Shown: one piece after another, positions 10,401 through 20,503 of the stretch
Layout: each line of letters opens with the position of its first letter
How positions within the stretch are numbered: position 1 is the stretch's first letter
From: Candidatus Hydrogenedentota bacterium
GTDB taxonomy: Bacteria; Hydrogenedentota; Hydrogenedentia; Hydrogenedentales; CAITNO01
Assembly: GCA_903822375.1 (NCBI GenBank)
Contig: CAIJOU010000393.1
Location: 1 to 35,375, forward strand
Direction of reading: 5' to 3'
Length of the DNA: 35,375 nt
The notes under the pieces: model-generated
Told to the model about the DNA's origin: nothing
Seen by the model: the letters and a program-made list of their open reading frames with translations, nothing else
Databases searched by the model: none
Made by a program: the position numbers and the translations under genes

Positions 10401-12295
10401 CCCCCTCGTCGGTTCCCCAGTATCTCAGGGGCGACCCGCTGCGGCTGTCGCAGATACTCATCAATCTGCTCGGCAACGCGATCAAGTTCACCGAAAGCGG
10501 GGAGATCCGGCTCAAGATCGAACTGCTTGAGCAGACCGGTGACCGCCTCGAACTGGAGTTCACCGTTCAGGATACGGGCATCGGCATGACGCCCGAGCAG
10601 GCCGCGAAACTCTTCCAGCCCTTCACCCAGGCCGACATGTCCACCACGCGCAAACACGGCGGCACCGGCCTGGGCCTGACCATTTCACGCCGGCTCGTGG
10701 AGTTGATGGGGGGCCGGATCTGGTTCCAAAGCGAGCCCGGATCCGGCAGTTCATTCCACTTCACCGTGAGGGTGGGCCTCGGCGCGGAAAAGGTGGCCAA
10801 ACGGATTATCCCCGGCGTGTTCGACCGCCTCAAAGCGCTCGTGGTGGACGACAATTCGGCCGCACGCGAGATCATGGTGGATTCGCTGGCCCCCGTCGTC
10901 CATCACGTCGATGCGGTCAGTTCCGGCCCCGAAGCCCTCGCCGCCGTCACCGAGCAGGATGCGGGCGAACCCTATGACGTCATCTTCATGGACTGGCGCA
11001 TGCCCGGCATGGACGGGATAAAGACCGCCCGGCTAATCAGGCAAAACACGTCGCTGCGCAAGCGACCCTCCATTATCATGGTCACGGCCTTCGAAAACGA
11101 GGAGATCCGCGAAGAGGCGGAGTCGATTCCGGTGGATGACTTTCTCATCAAACCGGTAACGAAATCCATGCTCGTGGACAGCCTTGTGAACGTTTTCGCG
11201 CCGAACCGTGAGGCGTCGGGCGAGGTCCAGACCGCCGCCCGGGAGCAGGGACTCAGCCTGGGCGGCGCGCGGATCCTCCTTGCGGAAGACAACGACATCA
11301 ACCAGCAAATCGCCATGGAACTGCTGGCGGGCGTGGGGGCCGCCATAGATGTGGCCAACAACGGGCAGGAGGCCGTTGAAAAGCTGTTTGGCGCCGCACA
11401 GCCTTACGACCTCCTCCTCATGGACCTGCAGATGCCCGAAATGGACGGATACCAGGCCACGGCAAAAATCCGTTCCGACAACCGCTTTGCCAAGCTGCCC
11501 ATCATTGCAATGACCGCGCATGCCACGGTCGAAGAACGCCAGCGCTGCCTTGATTCCGGAATGAATGACCACATCTCCAAACCCATCGACCCGGTCGCAA
11601 TGTATGCCACGCTTGAGCGTTACTATCGCGTTGCCGCCCCGCCCGAGAAGTCCCGGCCGGCGGCGCCCGCAGCCTCTCCGGCGTCCCCGCCCGAAGTGCC
11701 CGAGATAGCGGGCCTGGACACCACGGACGGGGTCAGGCGCGTTGCCGGAAACACAAGGCTCTATCTCAGTCTGCTTCGTCGTTTTGCGGCACAGCAGGCT
11801 GACACAACGGTCCGTATTGCCGAACACCTGACACAGGGCGACAGGGCCACCGCCGAGCGCCTCGCCCACACGCTCAAGGGAGTCGCGGGCAACATCGGCG
11901 CGGGCGTGGTGCAATCCCGTGCCTCCGACCTGGAGGCCGCCATACGGGAAGGGCGTCCGGCCGAAACCACCACCCGCTGCCTGGAGGAAGTGCAGCAGGC
12001 GCTGGGCCCGCTCGTCCTGGCCATCAAGAATGCGCTGCCGCCGGAAACAGTCACCCCCGGCCCGGCCGTTGAGATCGACTGGACCGAGGCAAAGCCCCTT
12101 GTTGCACGGCTGGACACGCTGCTCGCGGAATACGATGCCGAGGCTTTGGACATGTTCTCCGCATCCGCAGAGTTGCTCCGCGCCGTTCTGGGCGCGTCGG
12201 CCGCCCCGGTCGAGCATTCGCTGCGCGACTATGACTTCGAAACGGCACTGTCGCTGTTGCGCGAGGCAAGAACCCGCATTCCCGAACTGGGTTAG
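7487..12295 (+). CDS. hybrid histidine kinase (transmembrane sensor-HAMP-GAF-PAS repeats-HisKA-HATPase-REC-REC-Hpt)
   Basis: 1602 aa; H-box FLANMSHEIRTPMNAVIG; HATPase motifs GTGLGLTISRRLVELMGG; two REC blocks (FMDWRMPGMDG, LMDLQMPEMDG); Hpt motif AHTLKGVAGNIG; PAS-type blocks before the H-box. Confidence 0.95.
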   Translation: MTIARRLIVLVAVPLLALVGLGVFTRTELEGIGTRSQFMAGTQIDSLATLGNLSRTFAELRVDVGSYLLNRDESERDRIRAAFAADKAAFSQLLREYENSQTSDAEDRRLLHEYQKSSAQWVADAERIMSAVNGEDKDEAAAATFRLRTELGSRLNAISGEWIQHNEQLAKNVGGLVLASIEVSLRRILVAVGGTLVLAALLGWLTFRKIVHPIRALESSVKSIACGEYAKEVPFAKGADEIGDLARSVEVLKQGAAAMEEQRWVKSNAARLSGSLQGAASLDEFGRQLISGLVPVLGGGVAGFYAVENDSDRLRRVAGYGLAEDAQTADSFLPGEGLVGQCAVERKPVTLANLPPAHCRIDSGLGQSAPTQAVACPLLSRDTLLGVVEFASFRALTAKEQALLDELLPVAAMGLEILQRNLRTQELLLQTQEQARQLEEQTETLTQSQGELLARQHELTAQRAYLRTSEERTRQILDSASEGIFGMDTEGCVTFVNPAACRMLGFSAEELVFQSAHTLIHHHRPDGSEYPREECPMFAAYTRGEASRIDDEFLWRKDGTGFSAEYGAMPILKDGEIVGAVISFSDITDRKRQELALAASERKIRNILATSNQGFWLIDNDSGTLDVNDTMCRILGRSREEILGRTPLDFADEENQQIFKENLAARAKGESGSYEVSLSRPDGTQVPCLLSATPLFDDNGQKIGAFAQCADITDMKRMEKEVRHQNFLADQALDLAKAGYWHVPLDGSGWYNSSERVVCINGDIPSPDNRYHLDEWAAHVAEGDEAAAKATLDNFNAAVAGTIPIYDTIYAYKRPVDGRVVWIHALGHVVRDANGRPTDMFGVNQDITDLKQQEEELLQAKSEAEEATLMKSMFLANMSHEIRTPMNAVIGMAHLALKTNLTPKQRDYVSKVHSAGISLLGIINDILDFSKIEAGKLGIETTDFRLDEMLTSVVNLTGQKAHEKGLEFLIDAPSSVPQYLRGDPLRLSQILINLLGNAIKFTESGEIRLKIELLEQTGDRLELEFTVQDTGIGMTPEQAAKLFQPFTQADMSTTRKHGGTGLGLTISRRLVELMGGRIWFQSEPGSGSSFHFTVRVGLGAEKVAKRIIPGVFDRLKALVVDDNSAAREIMVDSLAPVVHHVDAVSSGPEALAAVTEQDAGEPYDVIFMDWRMPGMDGIKTARLIRQNTSLRKRPSIIMVTAFENEEIREEAESIPVDDFLIKPVTKSMLVDSLVNVFAPNREASGEVQTAAREQGLSLGGARILLAEDNDINQQIAMELLAGVGAAIDVANNGQEAVEKLFGAAQPYDLLLMDLQMPEMDGYQATAKIRSDNRFAKLPIIAMTAHATVEERQRCLDSGMNDHISKPIDPVAMYATLERYYRVAAPPEKSRPAAPAASPASPPEVPEIAGLDTTDGVRRVAGNTRLYLSLLRRFAAQQADTTVRIAEHLTQGDRATAERLAHTLKGVAGNIGAGVVQSRASDLEAAIREGRPAETTTRCLEEVQQALGPLVLAIKNALPPETVTPGPAVEIDWTEAKPLVARLDTLLAEYDAEALDMFSASAELLRAVLGASAAPVEHSLRDYDFETALSLLREARTRIPELG

Positions 12296-12304
12296 GGGGG
12301 CGCC

Positions 12305-13462
12305 ATGCTTGAAACCGGCAACGTACTGGAAGCTCCGACCATCCTCGTTGTGGACGACACCCCGGACAATCTCACGGTGATGAGCGGCCTGCTCAAAGAC
12401 CTCTACAGGGTGAAACTCGCCAGTTCGGGGGAACGCGCCCTCAAGATCGCCGTATCCCCCACTCCGCCGGACCTGATACTGCTCGATATCATGATGCCCG
12501 GCATGGACGGCAGCGACGTGTTGCGGCAACTCCGCACAGACACGCGGACTCGAGACATTCCCGTGATCTTTCTTACCGCCAAGTGCGAGGCGGAGGATGA
12601 GCGTTCCGGGCTTGAGTTGGGCGCAGTGGACTACATCACGAAACCCGTCAGTCCGCCCATCGTGCTGGCACGGGTCAAAAACCATCTCGACCTCAAGCGC
12701 ATGCGCGACTTTCTCCGGTCACAGAATGCGTTTCTGGAAAAGGAGGTGGCCAGCCGCACGCAGGAGATCAAGGCCATTCAGGACGTCACCATAGTCGCCC
12801 TGGCATCCCTTGCGGAGACCCGGGACAATGAGACGGGCGGCCACATCCGCCGAACCCAGTTGTATGTGCGCACCCTGGCCTGCAGGCTCCAGAGCCATCC
12901 GCGCTTCGCATGGTTTCTGACAGACGCCACCGTGGACCTCCTTTACAAATCGGCCCCGCTCCACGACATCGGCAAGGTGGGCGTGCCGGACAGCGTGCTG
13001 CTCAAGCCGGGGCGGCTGACCGCTGAAGAGCGGGAGGTCATGAACACGCACACAACGCTCGGCCGCAACAGCATCGAACAGGCCGAAGCGCAGCTCGGCA
13101 TCAGGGTGGGATTCTTGACGATGGCCAAGGAGATTGCACTGTCACATCAGGAGAAGTGGGACGGCAGCGGATACCCGCAGGGTTTGTCCGGTCACCAAAT
13201 CCCCATTTCCGCCCGGCTCATGGCGCTGGCCGATGTTTATGACGCCCTCATATCAAAGCGCCTGTACAAGCCGGCCTTCCCCCATGACAGAGCCCGTGAA
13301 ATCATTGTTGACGGCCGGGGGACCCATTTCGACCCCGATGTTGTCGACGCGTTCCTCGGGGCGGAGAACGAGTTTCGAAGCATCGCCGGCGAGCATGCCG
13401 ACCACGGGCAGGCCTTCGACCCCGCAGAAGGGCCGGATTCAGACCGTGCACTGAACAAATAG
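12305..13462 (+). CDS. response regulator with HD-GYP phosphodiesterase domain
   Basis: REC motifs (ILVVDDTPDN, LILLDIMMPGMDG), HDIGKVGVPD and SHQEKWDGSGYPQGLSG. Confidence 0.95.
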   Translation: MLETGNVLEAPTILVVDDTPDNLTVMSGLLKDLYRVKLASSGERALKIAVSPTPPDLILLDIMMPGMDGSDVLRQLRTDTRTRDIPVIFLTAKCEAEDERSGLELGAVDYITKPVSPPIVLARVKNHLDLKRMRDFLRSQNAFLEKEVASRTQEIKAIQDVTIVALASLAETRDNETGGHIRRTQLYVRTLACRLQSHPRFAWFLTDATVDLLYKSAPLHDIGKVGVPDSVLLKPGRLTAEEREVMNTHTTLGRNSIEQAEAQLGIRVGFLTMAKEIALSHQEKWDGSGYPQGLSGHQIPISARLMALADVYDALISKRLYKPAFPHDRAREIIVDGRGTHFDPDVVDAFLGAENEFRSIAGEHADHGQAFDPAEGPDSDRALNK

Positions 13463-13464
13463 AA

Positions 13465-13497
13465 CCGCCGGGATGGGGAGTCAATCCATCCCGGCGG
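13465..13497. terminator. bidirectional terminator-like hairpin between convergent genes
   Basis: CCGCCGGGATGG-ggagtcaat-CCATCCCGGCGG, perfect 12-bp stem between HD-GYP (+, ends 13462) and the prepilin gene (-, ends 13535); the minus-strand side continues into T-rich TTCTATTTGTT. Confidence 0.75.
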
Positions 13498-13534
13498 CTG
13501 TTCTACGATGCAGCTTCCCTGTCTGGAAAAAGCA

Positions 13535-14509
<975 letters not shown>

Positions 14510-14562
14510 GATAACTCCTTTTCAGATGTTGGTTAACGACTGAATTCGACGCATTGCGAATA

Positions 14563-14578
14563 AGCAAGAGTTGTGCCA
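14563..14578 (-). promoter_or_regulatory. sigma-54 -24/-12 promoter upstream of the prepilin-like gene
   Basis: Minus strand reads TGGCACAACTCTTGCT; consensus TGGCACG-N4-TTGCW differs at one position. Located about 54 bp upstream of the start codon. Confidence 0.8.
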
Positions 14579-14766
14579 TGACTTCGCGTGCCGGCACTCA
14601 GTGTGCCCTCAGGAATACAAAAGGGGGCTGGTGCGAGGGACAGTAAAAGAAGGGATGAAAACAGCCAAGATGACCACACTTTGGTCGAAGCACGCCGCAA
14701 GCCGGCCTTGAATGCTCATTCTTTGCGCGGCGGCGAAGACCCGGAGTTGGTGTGGGAATTCTGCTG

Positions 14767-14818
14767 TCTTGCAGAAATGCAACCGTCCGGAGCACCCACC
14801 TCTTGCGTTTCTGCAAGA
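14767..14818. promoter_or_regulatory. candidate paired enhancer (UAS) sites for a sigma-54 activator
   Basis: TCTTGCAGAAATGCAA at 14767-14782 (+) and TCTTGCAGAAACGCAA on the minus strand at 14803-14818 (15/16 identical); each core is a dyad TTGCN-N4-TGCAA-like; centres about 34 bp apart and about 205-240 bp upstream of the -24/-12 element. Confidence 0.5.
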
Positions 14819-14833
14819 GACGGGGAGATCGAC

Positions 14834-16213
14834 TCAGGAAGCGGAGCGTTCAGGATCACGCGCATTGACGCCCAAATCGGCGAGCTTCCGATAGAGCGTG
14901 GACGGGTTAATGTTCATGCGGCGGGCCGCCTCTTCCTTGTTGCCGCCGCACTCGGCAATCACGCGGGACAGAAAGTCGAGTTCAAAGAAACGGACCGCGC
15001 TCCGCAGGTCATCGGGCGCGGATGTGTGCACGGCGTCAAGACCGCCAGACATGTTTTCAGGCAGTTCGGCCGGCGTAATGTATCCGCCGCGGCTCAAAAT
15101 CATGGCGCGTTCGATGACGTTGCGCAGTTCGCGCACGTTGCCCGGCCACGCGTAGGCCAGCAGGCAACGCATGGCGTCCTGGGTGAGGCCAAGACATTGC
15201 CGCTTCAACTCACCGTTCAGTTTCTGCACCAGATGCTCCACCAGCGCGGGGATGTCCGAGCGACGCTCGCGCAGGGGCGGTATCGGGATCTCAAACACGG
15301 CGATTCGGAAATACAGGTCCGTGCGAAAGTGACCGGTTTCAGCAAGTTTGCGCAGGTCTTTGTTTGTGGCGGCAATGATGCGGGCACCGAGTGATTTCAG
15401 CTTGGAACCGCCGACCGGCATGAACTCTTTCTGTTCGAGCACGCGCAGCAGTTTGGCCTGAAGCATAAGGGGCATTTCACCGATCTCGTCGAGAAGGATT
15501 GTGCCGTCACCGGCGAGTTCAAAGAAGCCGGAACGGTCTCCCACGGCGCCTGTGAACGCGCCGCGCACGTGGCCGAACAGTTCACTTTCCAGAAGCGCTT
15601 CCGGAATGCCGGCGCAGTTTATGGCAACGAAGGGTTTGTCTTTCGTGCCGCCCAGGCCATGAACGGCGCGCGCCGCAAGTTCTTTACCCGTGCCTGATTC
15701 ACCCGTAATCAGCACCGTGCTGCGGGTGGCGGCCACCTCGCCGATGTGGCGCATGGTGGCCTTCATGGACTCGCTCTGGCCCACTATGGGCAGCGATTCC
15801 GTGCTGCGCGACACCTGCCGGCGGAGCACCTGCACCTCGCGGGTCAGTTCCTTGAGTTCGGCGAGACGCCGGACTTTGCCGATGACATCCTCAAAGACGA
15901 TGGGCTTCATGACATAGTCGCACGCGCCTTTTCTGAATGCGGTAATCGCCGTGTCCAGGTCGGCATGGGCGGTCAGCATGATCACGCGCAATTCGGGCCT
16001 CAACCGCATCATGCTGTCAAGCGCGTCTATGCCGCTCATGCCGGGCATCATGATGTCACAAAGGACAATGTCGGGGTCCCACTCTTCCAGGATGGCCAAC
16101 CCCAGTTCTCCCGAAGGGGCGGTGCGGCACTCCATGCCCCGCAGGCGCAACAGTCCGGCCAGATCCTCCCGGAACAACTCTTCGTCGTCTATGAGCAAGA
16201 CCTTTGTTGTCAC
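14834..16213 (-). CDS. NtrC-family sigma-54-dependent response regulator (REC-AAA+-Fis HTH)
   Basis: GESGTGKE Walker A, GAFTGA loop, Fis-type [28 protein letters not shown] start overlapping the stop of the upstream histidine kinase. Confidence 0.96.
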   Translation of the reverse strand: MTTKVLLIDDEELFREDLAGLLRLRGMECRTAPSGELGLAILEEWDPDIVLCDIMMPGMSGIDALDSMMRLRPELRVIMLTAHADLDTAITAFRKGACDYVMKPIVFEDVIGKVRRLAELKELTREVQVLRRQVSRSTESLPIVGQSESMKATMRHIGEVAATRSTVLITGESGTGKELAARAVHGLGGTKDKPFVAINCAGIPEALLESELFGHVRGAFTGAVGDRSGFFELAGDGTILLDEIGEMPLMLQAKLLRVLEQKEFMPVGGSKLKSLGARIIAATNKDLRKLAETGHFRTDLYFRIAVFEIPIPPLRERRSDIPALVEHLVQKLNGELKRQCLGLTQDAMRCLLAYAWPGNVRELRNVIERAMILSRGGYITPAELPENMSGGLDAVHTSAPDDLRSAVRFFELDFLSRVIAECGGNKEEAARRMNINPSTLYRKLADLGVNARDPERSAS

Positions 16214-17868
16214 GCAACGTCTCCGTTTGGGGCAGATGGCGAAAGCGACGATGGCTCGGTCACGGGGAGCAGAACGCGAAAGCAGGCGCCGCCTTCGGGA
16301 CCGTTTTCAAAAACGATCCCGCCTCTGTGGCTCGTTATGATCGATTTGGCGATGTTGAGGCCCAGCCCCATCCCATCGGACTTGGACGTGTAAAAGGCGT
16401 CAAACATCTTACTTTTCGCCTCTTCCGTTATGCCTGTTCCCGTGTCGCGAAACGCCACTTCGGCCATCTGTCCGGCAACGCGGGTGCTCACCGTCAGCGT
16501 CCCGCCATCCGGCATGGCCTCAAGCGCGTTCAGCCCGAGATTCAGGAAGACCTGAATCAACTGATCGGACGTCGCTGTCACTGTGGGTGAAACAGTCGCA
16601 AGTTCCATGCCAATGTGGCAGCGCTTGGCGCGTTCGTGAAAGCGAACCACATCCAATGCATCCGACACCAGAGCGTTGACGCTGCACACCGTCGGCTCCA
16701 GGCGCGGCGGATGCGAAAAGCGGGCCACCCCGTAGACAATGCGGGAGATCCGTGAAATCTGCTTCTGCAGAACGTCGAAGCTTTCAGTCCAAAGTGCCGG
16801 GTCGTCATTCTCCTGCATCAGACTGAGCCGGGTGGAAAGGGAGGCTAGCGGATTGCCGATTTCATGCGCCAAACCCGCCGCCACAACCCCCAGCGTCGCC
16901 AGTTTGCTGGAACGCAGCAGTTCGACTTCCTCGCGTTTGCGGTCTGTGATGTCGAGGCCGAAGGAAATCGTGCCCGTTACGCGGCCTCCTTCAATGACTT
17001 CGCTGTTGCTCCATGCAATTTGGCGGTCTTCGCCGGACTTTGTCAGTATTGGCCCTTCCAGATGTTTTGGTATTCCTTTTGTCAGGCTGACCAGAAGTTT
17101 TTCTTTCGCGCCCGGATAACGGTCCGGCGGCATCAGCGTGTCGAACCAGCCGCGCGCCTCAAGCTCTTCGTGGGTGTAGCCGGTGATGCGTTCAGCCGTC
17201 TCGTTGAAGACCCGGAGCTTTCGTGCGTTGTCCAGACCGATCACAATGACATTTGCCGTGTGAATCAGGTTTTCCGCGTAATCGCGCGCCGCCTGCGCGT
17301 TCTGTTCGGCGAGTTTGCGCTGCCGCATTTCCTCAAGCAGGCCCTCGTGCTTTACCTGAAGGCTTGCCCAAGAATCCACCAGGCCGCCCATCGCGTAGTA
17401 AAGCCCCGCGAACAGGAGAAATATGCCGCCGACCAGGGAGAACCATCTCAAGTTGCCGCGGATCAGGGAGTTGTTGCCCACGACCACCCAGTTGTCCAAT
17501 GCACGAACGTCTTTCGTCATGTCCAGTATAACCGTCATGACGAGGAAAATCCCGGCAAGAATAAGGACGTTGCGCACATAGGGTTTTTCCGGCACCGACC
17601 TAATCAACAGTATGGCCGGCATGTTCAAGATTACAACGGCGAACAGTGTCATTACATTCGAGACGAACGGCGGGTGCCAGAACTGGTCAATGAAATGGCC
17701 GGCCAACTCAATGGCAAGGGCGACAACGATGGCAACCGTGATACGCTGTGTCATCTTGGCGGGTGCAAACCATAAAAACGGGGTGCTCCGATGCGGTTCC
17801 GGTGCCTTCGGAGGGACCGGTTCGGGGGTTCGTCCAGTCGGAACAGGTGCTACGTGGTTCGATTGCAT
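16210..17868 (-). CDS. membrane PAS-domain sensor histidine kinase
   Basis: Several N-terminal hydrophobic segments, PAS region, H-box LGVVAAGLAHEIGNPLASLSTRL, HATPase motifs DTGTGI and GMGLGLNIAKSI; 4-nt overlap with the NtrC-type gene. Confidence 0.95.
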   Translation of the reverse strand: MQSNHVAPVPTGRTPEPVPPKAPEPHRSTPFLWFAPAKMTQRITVAIVVALAIELAGHFIDQFWHPPFVSNVMTLFAVVILNMPAILLIRSVPEKPYVRNVLILAGIFLVMTVILDMTKDVRALDNWVVVGNNSLIRGNLRWFSLVGGIFLLFAGLYYAMGGLVDSWASLQVKHEGLLEEMRQRKLAEQNAQAARDYAENLIHTANVIVIGLDNARKLRVFNETAERITGYTHEELEARGWFDTLMPPDRYPGAKEKLLVSLTKGIPKHLEGPILTKSGEDRQIAWSNSEVIEGGRVTGTISFGLDITDRKREEVELLRSSKLATLGVVAAGLAHEIGNPLASLSTRLSLMQENDDPALWTESFDVLQKQISRISRIVYGVARFSHPPRLEPTVCSVNALVSDALDVVRFHERAKRCHIGMELATVSPTVTATSDQLIQVFLNLGLNALEAMPDGGTLTVSTRVAGQMAEVAFRDTGTGITEEAKSKMFDAFYTSKSDGMGLGLNIAKSIITSHRGGIVFENGPEGGACFRVLLPVTEPSSLSPSAPNGDVA

Positions 17869-17945
17869 AAGCTCACCCTCGCAGTGCTAATCACCGCCAT
17901 TGGCTTCAGGCTCTCGCCGGCCCGTGAGGTTTTCTGGAGCCAAGC

Positions 17946-19361
17946 CTATTTCATTTCGCTCAGGAGTTTCCGAAAGTCGGGGTTGACGTCCAGTATATGG
18001 CCGGCGGCCCCGCGCAGTTTGTCGATCTGGTCCCGTTTCAGCTTGAACGCTGTTGGGATGCTGTTGAGATAGCTTCGCTCTGCCTCGTCTGGAACCCGGT
18101 CAAAGTCAACCTCAACGAAGTGGTACTCAAGGTCTTTGCCCGCCAGTTCCGGGAAATGCTCGGGAACGGCGTCCTTGCCGTACAACTGGGTTATCCGCGC
18201 GTTTAACTGGCGCTGCTCCGCAGACTGGCTGATGTAGGACCTCATCAGGGCGAGTTCCGCGTCGGTGAAATTGCCCAACGGCGCCGAGGTCGCAACGCCA
18301 AGCACCTTGAGCAGGCTAAGCCCTTTTCCCTTGACATCCCAGCCAGTTCTTCTGTTTTCCGCCTTGGCGTTCACTGTAATGACGACGACCTTCCTGGTCG
18401 CCATGTTCTTGAGCGGAACGCTCGCCATGTCACCCGGGAAGTTGCCGCTTATGATTTGCAGAACGGGCAGAAGACCGAGGTTGTCGGAGACGCCGCCGTC
18501 ACACAGGTGCACAAACGAGCGGCCCGGTTTGATGTAGGTGTCGGTTTCCAGCGCATATCTGTACCGAAAACTTCCAACATTCTTGCGTTCCAGTTCCTCC
18601 ACCATCCAGACGGGAGGAACATAATCGTCTTTCTTGGGATAGTTCCGCAGGGTCATTGGGGCGAGCAATCCCGGAAACGACGCGGACGCCGCCACCGCAT
18701 TGCCAACAGGGTAACTGGCCAGGTCGGAATAGAGCAGGTCAAACTGCCGCTGGGTGAAATCAAAGCGGCTTCCCATTTCTGCATCGGTGGAATTGAGCAC
18801 GATGAAGGGCCGCCGGTTCAGCTTCAACAGGTCCGAGAAGGTCTTCTTCTCAAAAATATCCCTGCTGAAGTCGTCGCCCAGCATGTCTGAGCGCCCATAC
18901 AGGGGCGAGGCGAGTTTCGGCCAGTTCGTGGGCGTGAGGACCTGCTTGATGAGATTGCCCTGGATGTTCTTGTACAGGACCTTGTCCGGAAAATCCTCAA
19001 ATATCCGGTCCCCGAAGAGGCCGAAATAGGCGGCCGGAAGGCTGCCGCCGGACACGGAGGAGATGACATCCACCTCATCCAGCAGACGGCGCCGTTTCCC
19101 TTCCCACACAATCTCCGTGTCGTGCAGCTTCTCGAGCACCCCATAGCAGAATGCGGCGGCGCGCGTGCCGCCGCCGGAGAAAGTCAAAACCACGAGCAGA
19201 CTGTCGGAGTTGTTCTCACCGGGCGCGATGTTCGCATAGCGGTAACCGGCACCCTGCACATAATGGTCCATCGGCTTGTTCTGCACGGGAATCGTGTTGC
19301 AGCCTGTCAGGGCCAGCGCCACCCATAGGAGCACGCAGGTGTGAACAGTCTTTCGAAGCAT
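17946..19361 (-). CDS. patatin-like phospholipase family lipoprotein
   Basis: Lipobox LTGC; FSGGGTRAAAF oxyanion motif, SVSGGS nucleophile elbow, DGGVSDN catalytic Asp motif. Confidence 0.92.
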   Translation of the reverse strand: MLRKTVHTCVLLWVALALTGCNTIPVQNKPMDHYVQGAGYRYANIAPGENNSDSLLVVLTFSGGGTRAAAFCYGVLEKLHDTEIVWEGKRRRLLDEVDVISSVSGGSLPAAYFGLFGDRIFEDFPDKVLYKNIQGNLIKQVLTPTNWPKLASPLYGRSDMLGDDFSRDIFEKKTFSDLLKLNRRPFIVLNSTDAEMGSRFDFTQRQFDLLYSDLASYPVGNAVAASASFPGLLAPMTLRNYPKKDDYVPPVWMVEELERKNVGSFRYRYALETDTYIKPGRSFVHLCDGGVSDNLGLLPVLQIISGNFPGDMASVPLKNMATRKVVVITVNAKAENRRTGWDVKGKGLSLLKVLGVATSAPLGNFTDAELALMRSYISQSAEQRQLNARITQLYGKDAVPEHFPELAGKDLEYHFVEVDFDRVPDEAERSYLNSIPTAFKLKRDQIDKLRGAAGHILDVNPDFRKLLSEMK

Positions 19362-19391
19362 GGTGCCTTCTCTCCTGTTGCCCTACAACGG

Positions 19392-19416
19392 CGCCGGTTC
19401 TTCGACGAATCCGGCG
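19392..19416. terminator. possible hairpin downstream of iolG
   Basis: CGCCGGTTC-ttcgac-GAA(t)CCGGCG stem with one bulge, between iolG (stop 19477, -) and the patatin gene; no clear T tract. Confidence 0.35.
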
Positions 19417-19476
19417 GGCAACACAATAATCATGGTTCTTTATGGGCCGATGAGAGCACGCTTTTCCTAATCGGGG

Positions 19477-20502
19477 CTATCTTTCCTCGATCTCGTCCAG
19501 GCGAACCGGCCGGTTTTCTTCATGAGAGCGGCGGGCGGCGATGCCCAGGGCCACGGCCGCGCGGCCGTCCACGCCGGTGACCGGCGTCGGGGTTCCATCC
19601 AATACCGCATCCACAAAGGCGGCCATCTCCACGAGGAAACTGTCGAGGTAGCGATCCATGAAGAAATTGAGGGGCAGGTCGCGATGCACGGTCGTTGCGT
19701 CGCTGATGACCGCGGTGTTGGGGTGGTTGTTGCTCACCGTCGCACCGCCCGCACTGCCCAGCACCTCCACGCGCTGGTCATAGCCGTAGACCGCCTTGCG
19801 GCTGTTGTCGATGACGCAGAGCAGCCCGCCGGCAAATTTGAGCGTGACCAAAGCGGTATCCAAGTCGCCCGCTGCGCCGATGGCCGGGTCCACCCGCACC
19901 GCACCCGCCGCGTACACCTCCTCCACCTCGTCACCCGCCAGGAAGCGGGCCATGTCGAAGTCGTGGATGGTCATGTCCAGGAACATGCCGCCCGAAACCT
20001 TGACGTACTCAATGGGCGGCGGTCCGGGATCACGGCTGATGATATGGAGCAGATGGGGCTCGCCGATTTCCCCGGCAAGAATGGCCTTGCGCACGCGCGC
20101 AAAATTGGCGTCGAAACGACGGTTGAAACCAATCTGGAGCTTGACGCCCGCCTGCTCCACCGCGTCCAGCGCCGTGTCGATCTCCTTGAGCGTGCGCGCG
20201 ATGGGCTTCTCGCAGAAGATCTGCTTGCCCGCCTTGGCCGCTTCCTCGATCATCGTGGCGTGCAGGTCCGTTGGCGAGCAGATAACCACCGCATCGATGG
20301 CGGGGTCGTTCAGCACTGCAAGATGGTCCGCCTCGACCCGGTCCACGCCGAGCCTTTTACCGAATTCCTGCGCCGCCGCCAGATTCACGTCCGAAATGGC
20401 CACCAAACGCGCGCGGGGAATACGGTAAGCGATATGTTCCCCGTGCACCTTGCCAATGCGCCCAACGCCAATCAGTCCAACATTCAATCGCTGCTGTGTC
20501 AT
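19477..20502 (-). CDS. iolG: inositol 2-dehydrogenase (Gfo/Idh/MocA family)
   Basis: GLIGVGRIGKVHGEHIAYRIPRARLVAISD, CEKPIARTLKEID, GGMFLDMTIHDFDMARFL; embedded in an iol cluster. Confidence 0.85.
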   Translation of the reverse strand: MTQQRLNVGLIGVGRIGKVHGEHIAYRIPRARLVAISDVNLAAAQEFGKRLGVDRVEADHLAVLNDPAIDAVVICSPTDLHATMIEEAAKAGKQIFCEKPIARTLKEIDTALDAVEQAGVKLQIGFNRRFDANFARVRKAILAGEIGEPHLLHIISRDPGPPPIEYVKVSGGMFLDMTIHDFDMARFLAGDEVEEVYAAGAVRVDPAIGAAGDLDTALVTLKFAGGLLCVIDNSRKAVYGYDQRVEVLGSAGGATVSNNHPNTAVISDATTVHRDLPLNFFMDRYLDSFLVEMAAFVDAVLDGTPTPVTGVDGRAAVALGIAARRSHEENRPVRLDEIEER

Positions 20503-20503
20503 G

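Noticed and set aside
8660-10657. 665-aa minus-strand ORF
   Set aside because: Fully antisense to the hybrid kinase; low-complexity Gly/Arg/His/Val composition without family motifs.
11033-12685. 550-aa minus-strand ORF
   Set aside because: Antisense to the hybrid kinase and the start of the HD-GYP gene; no motifs.
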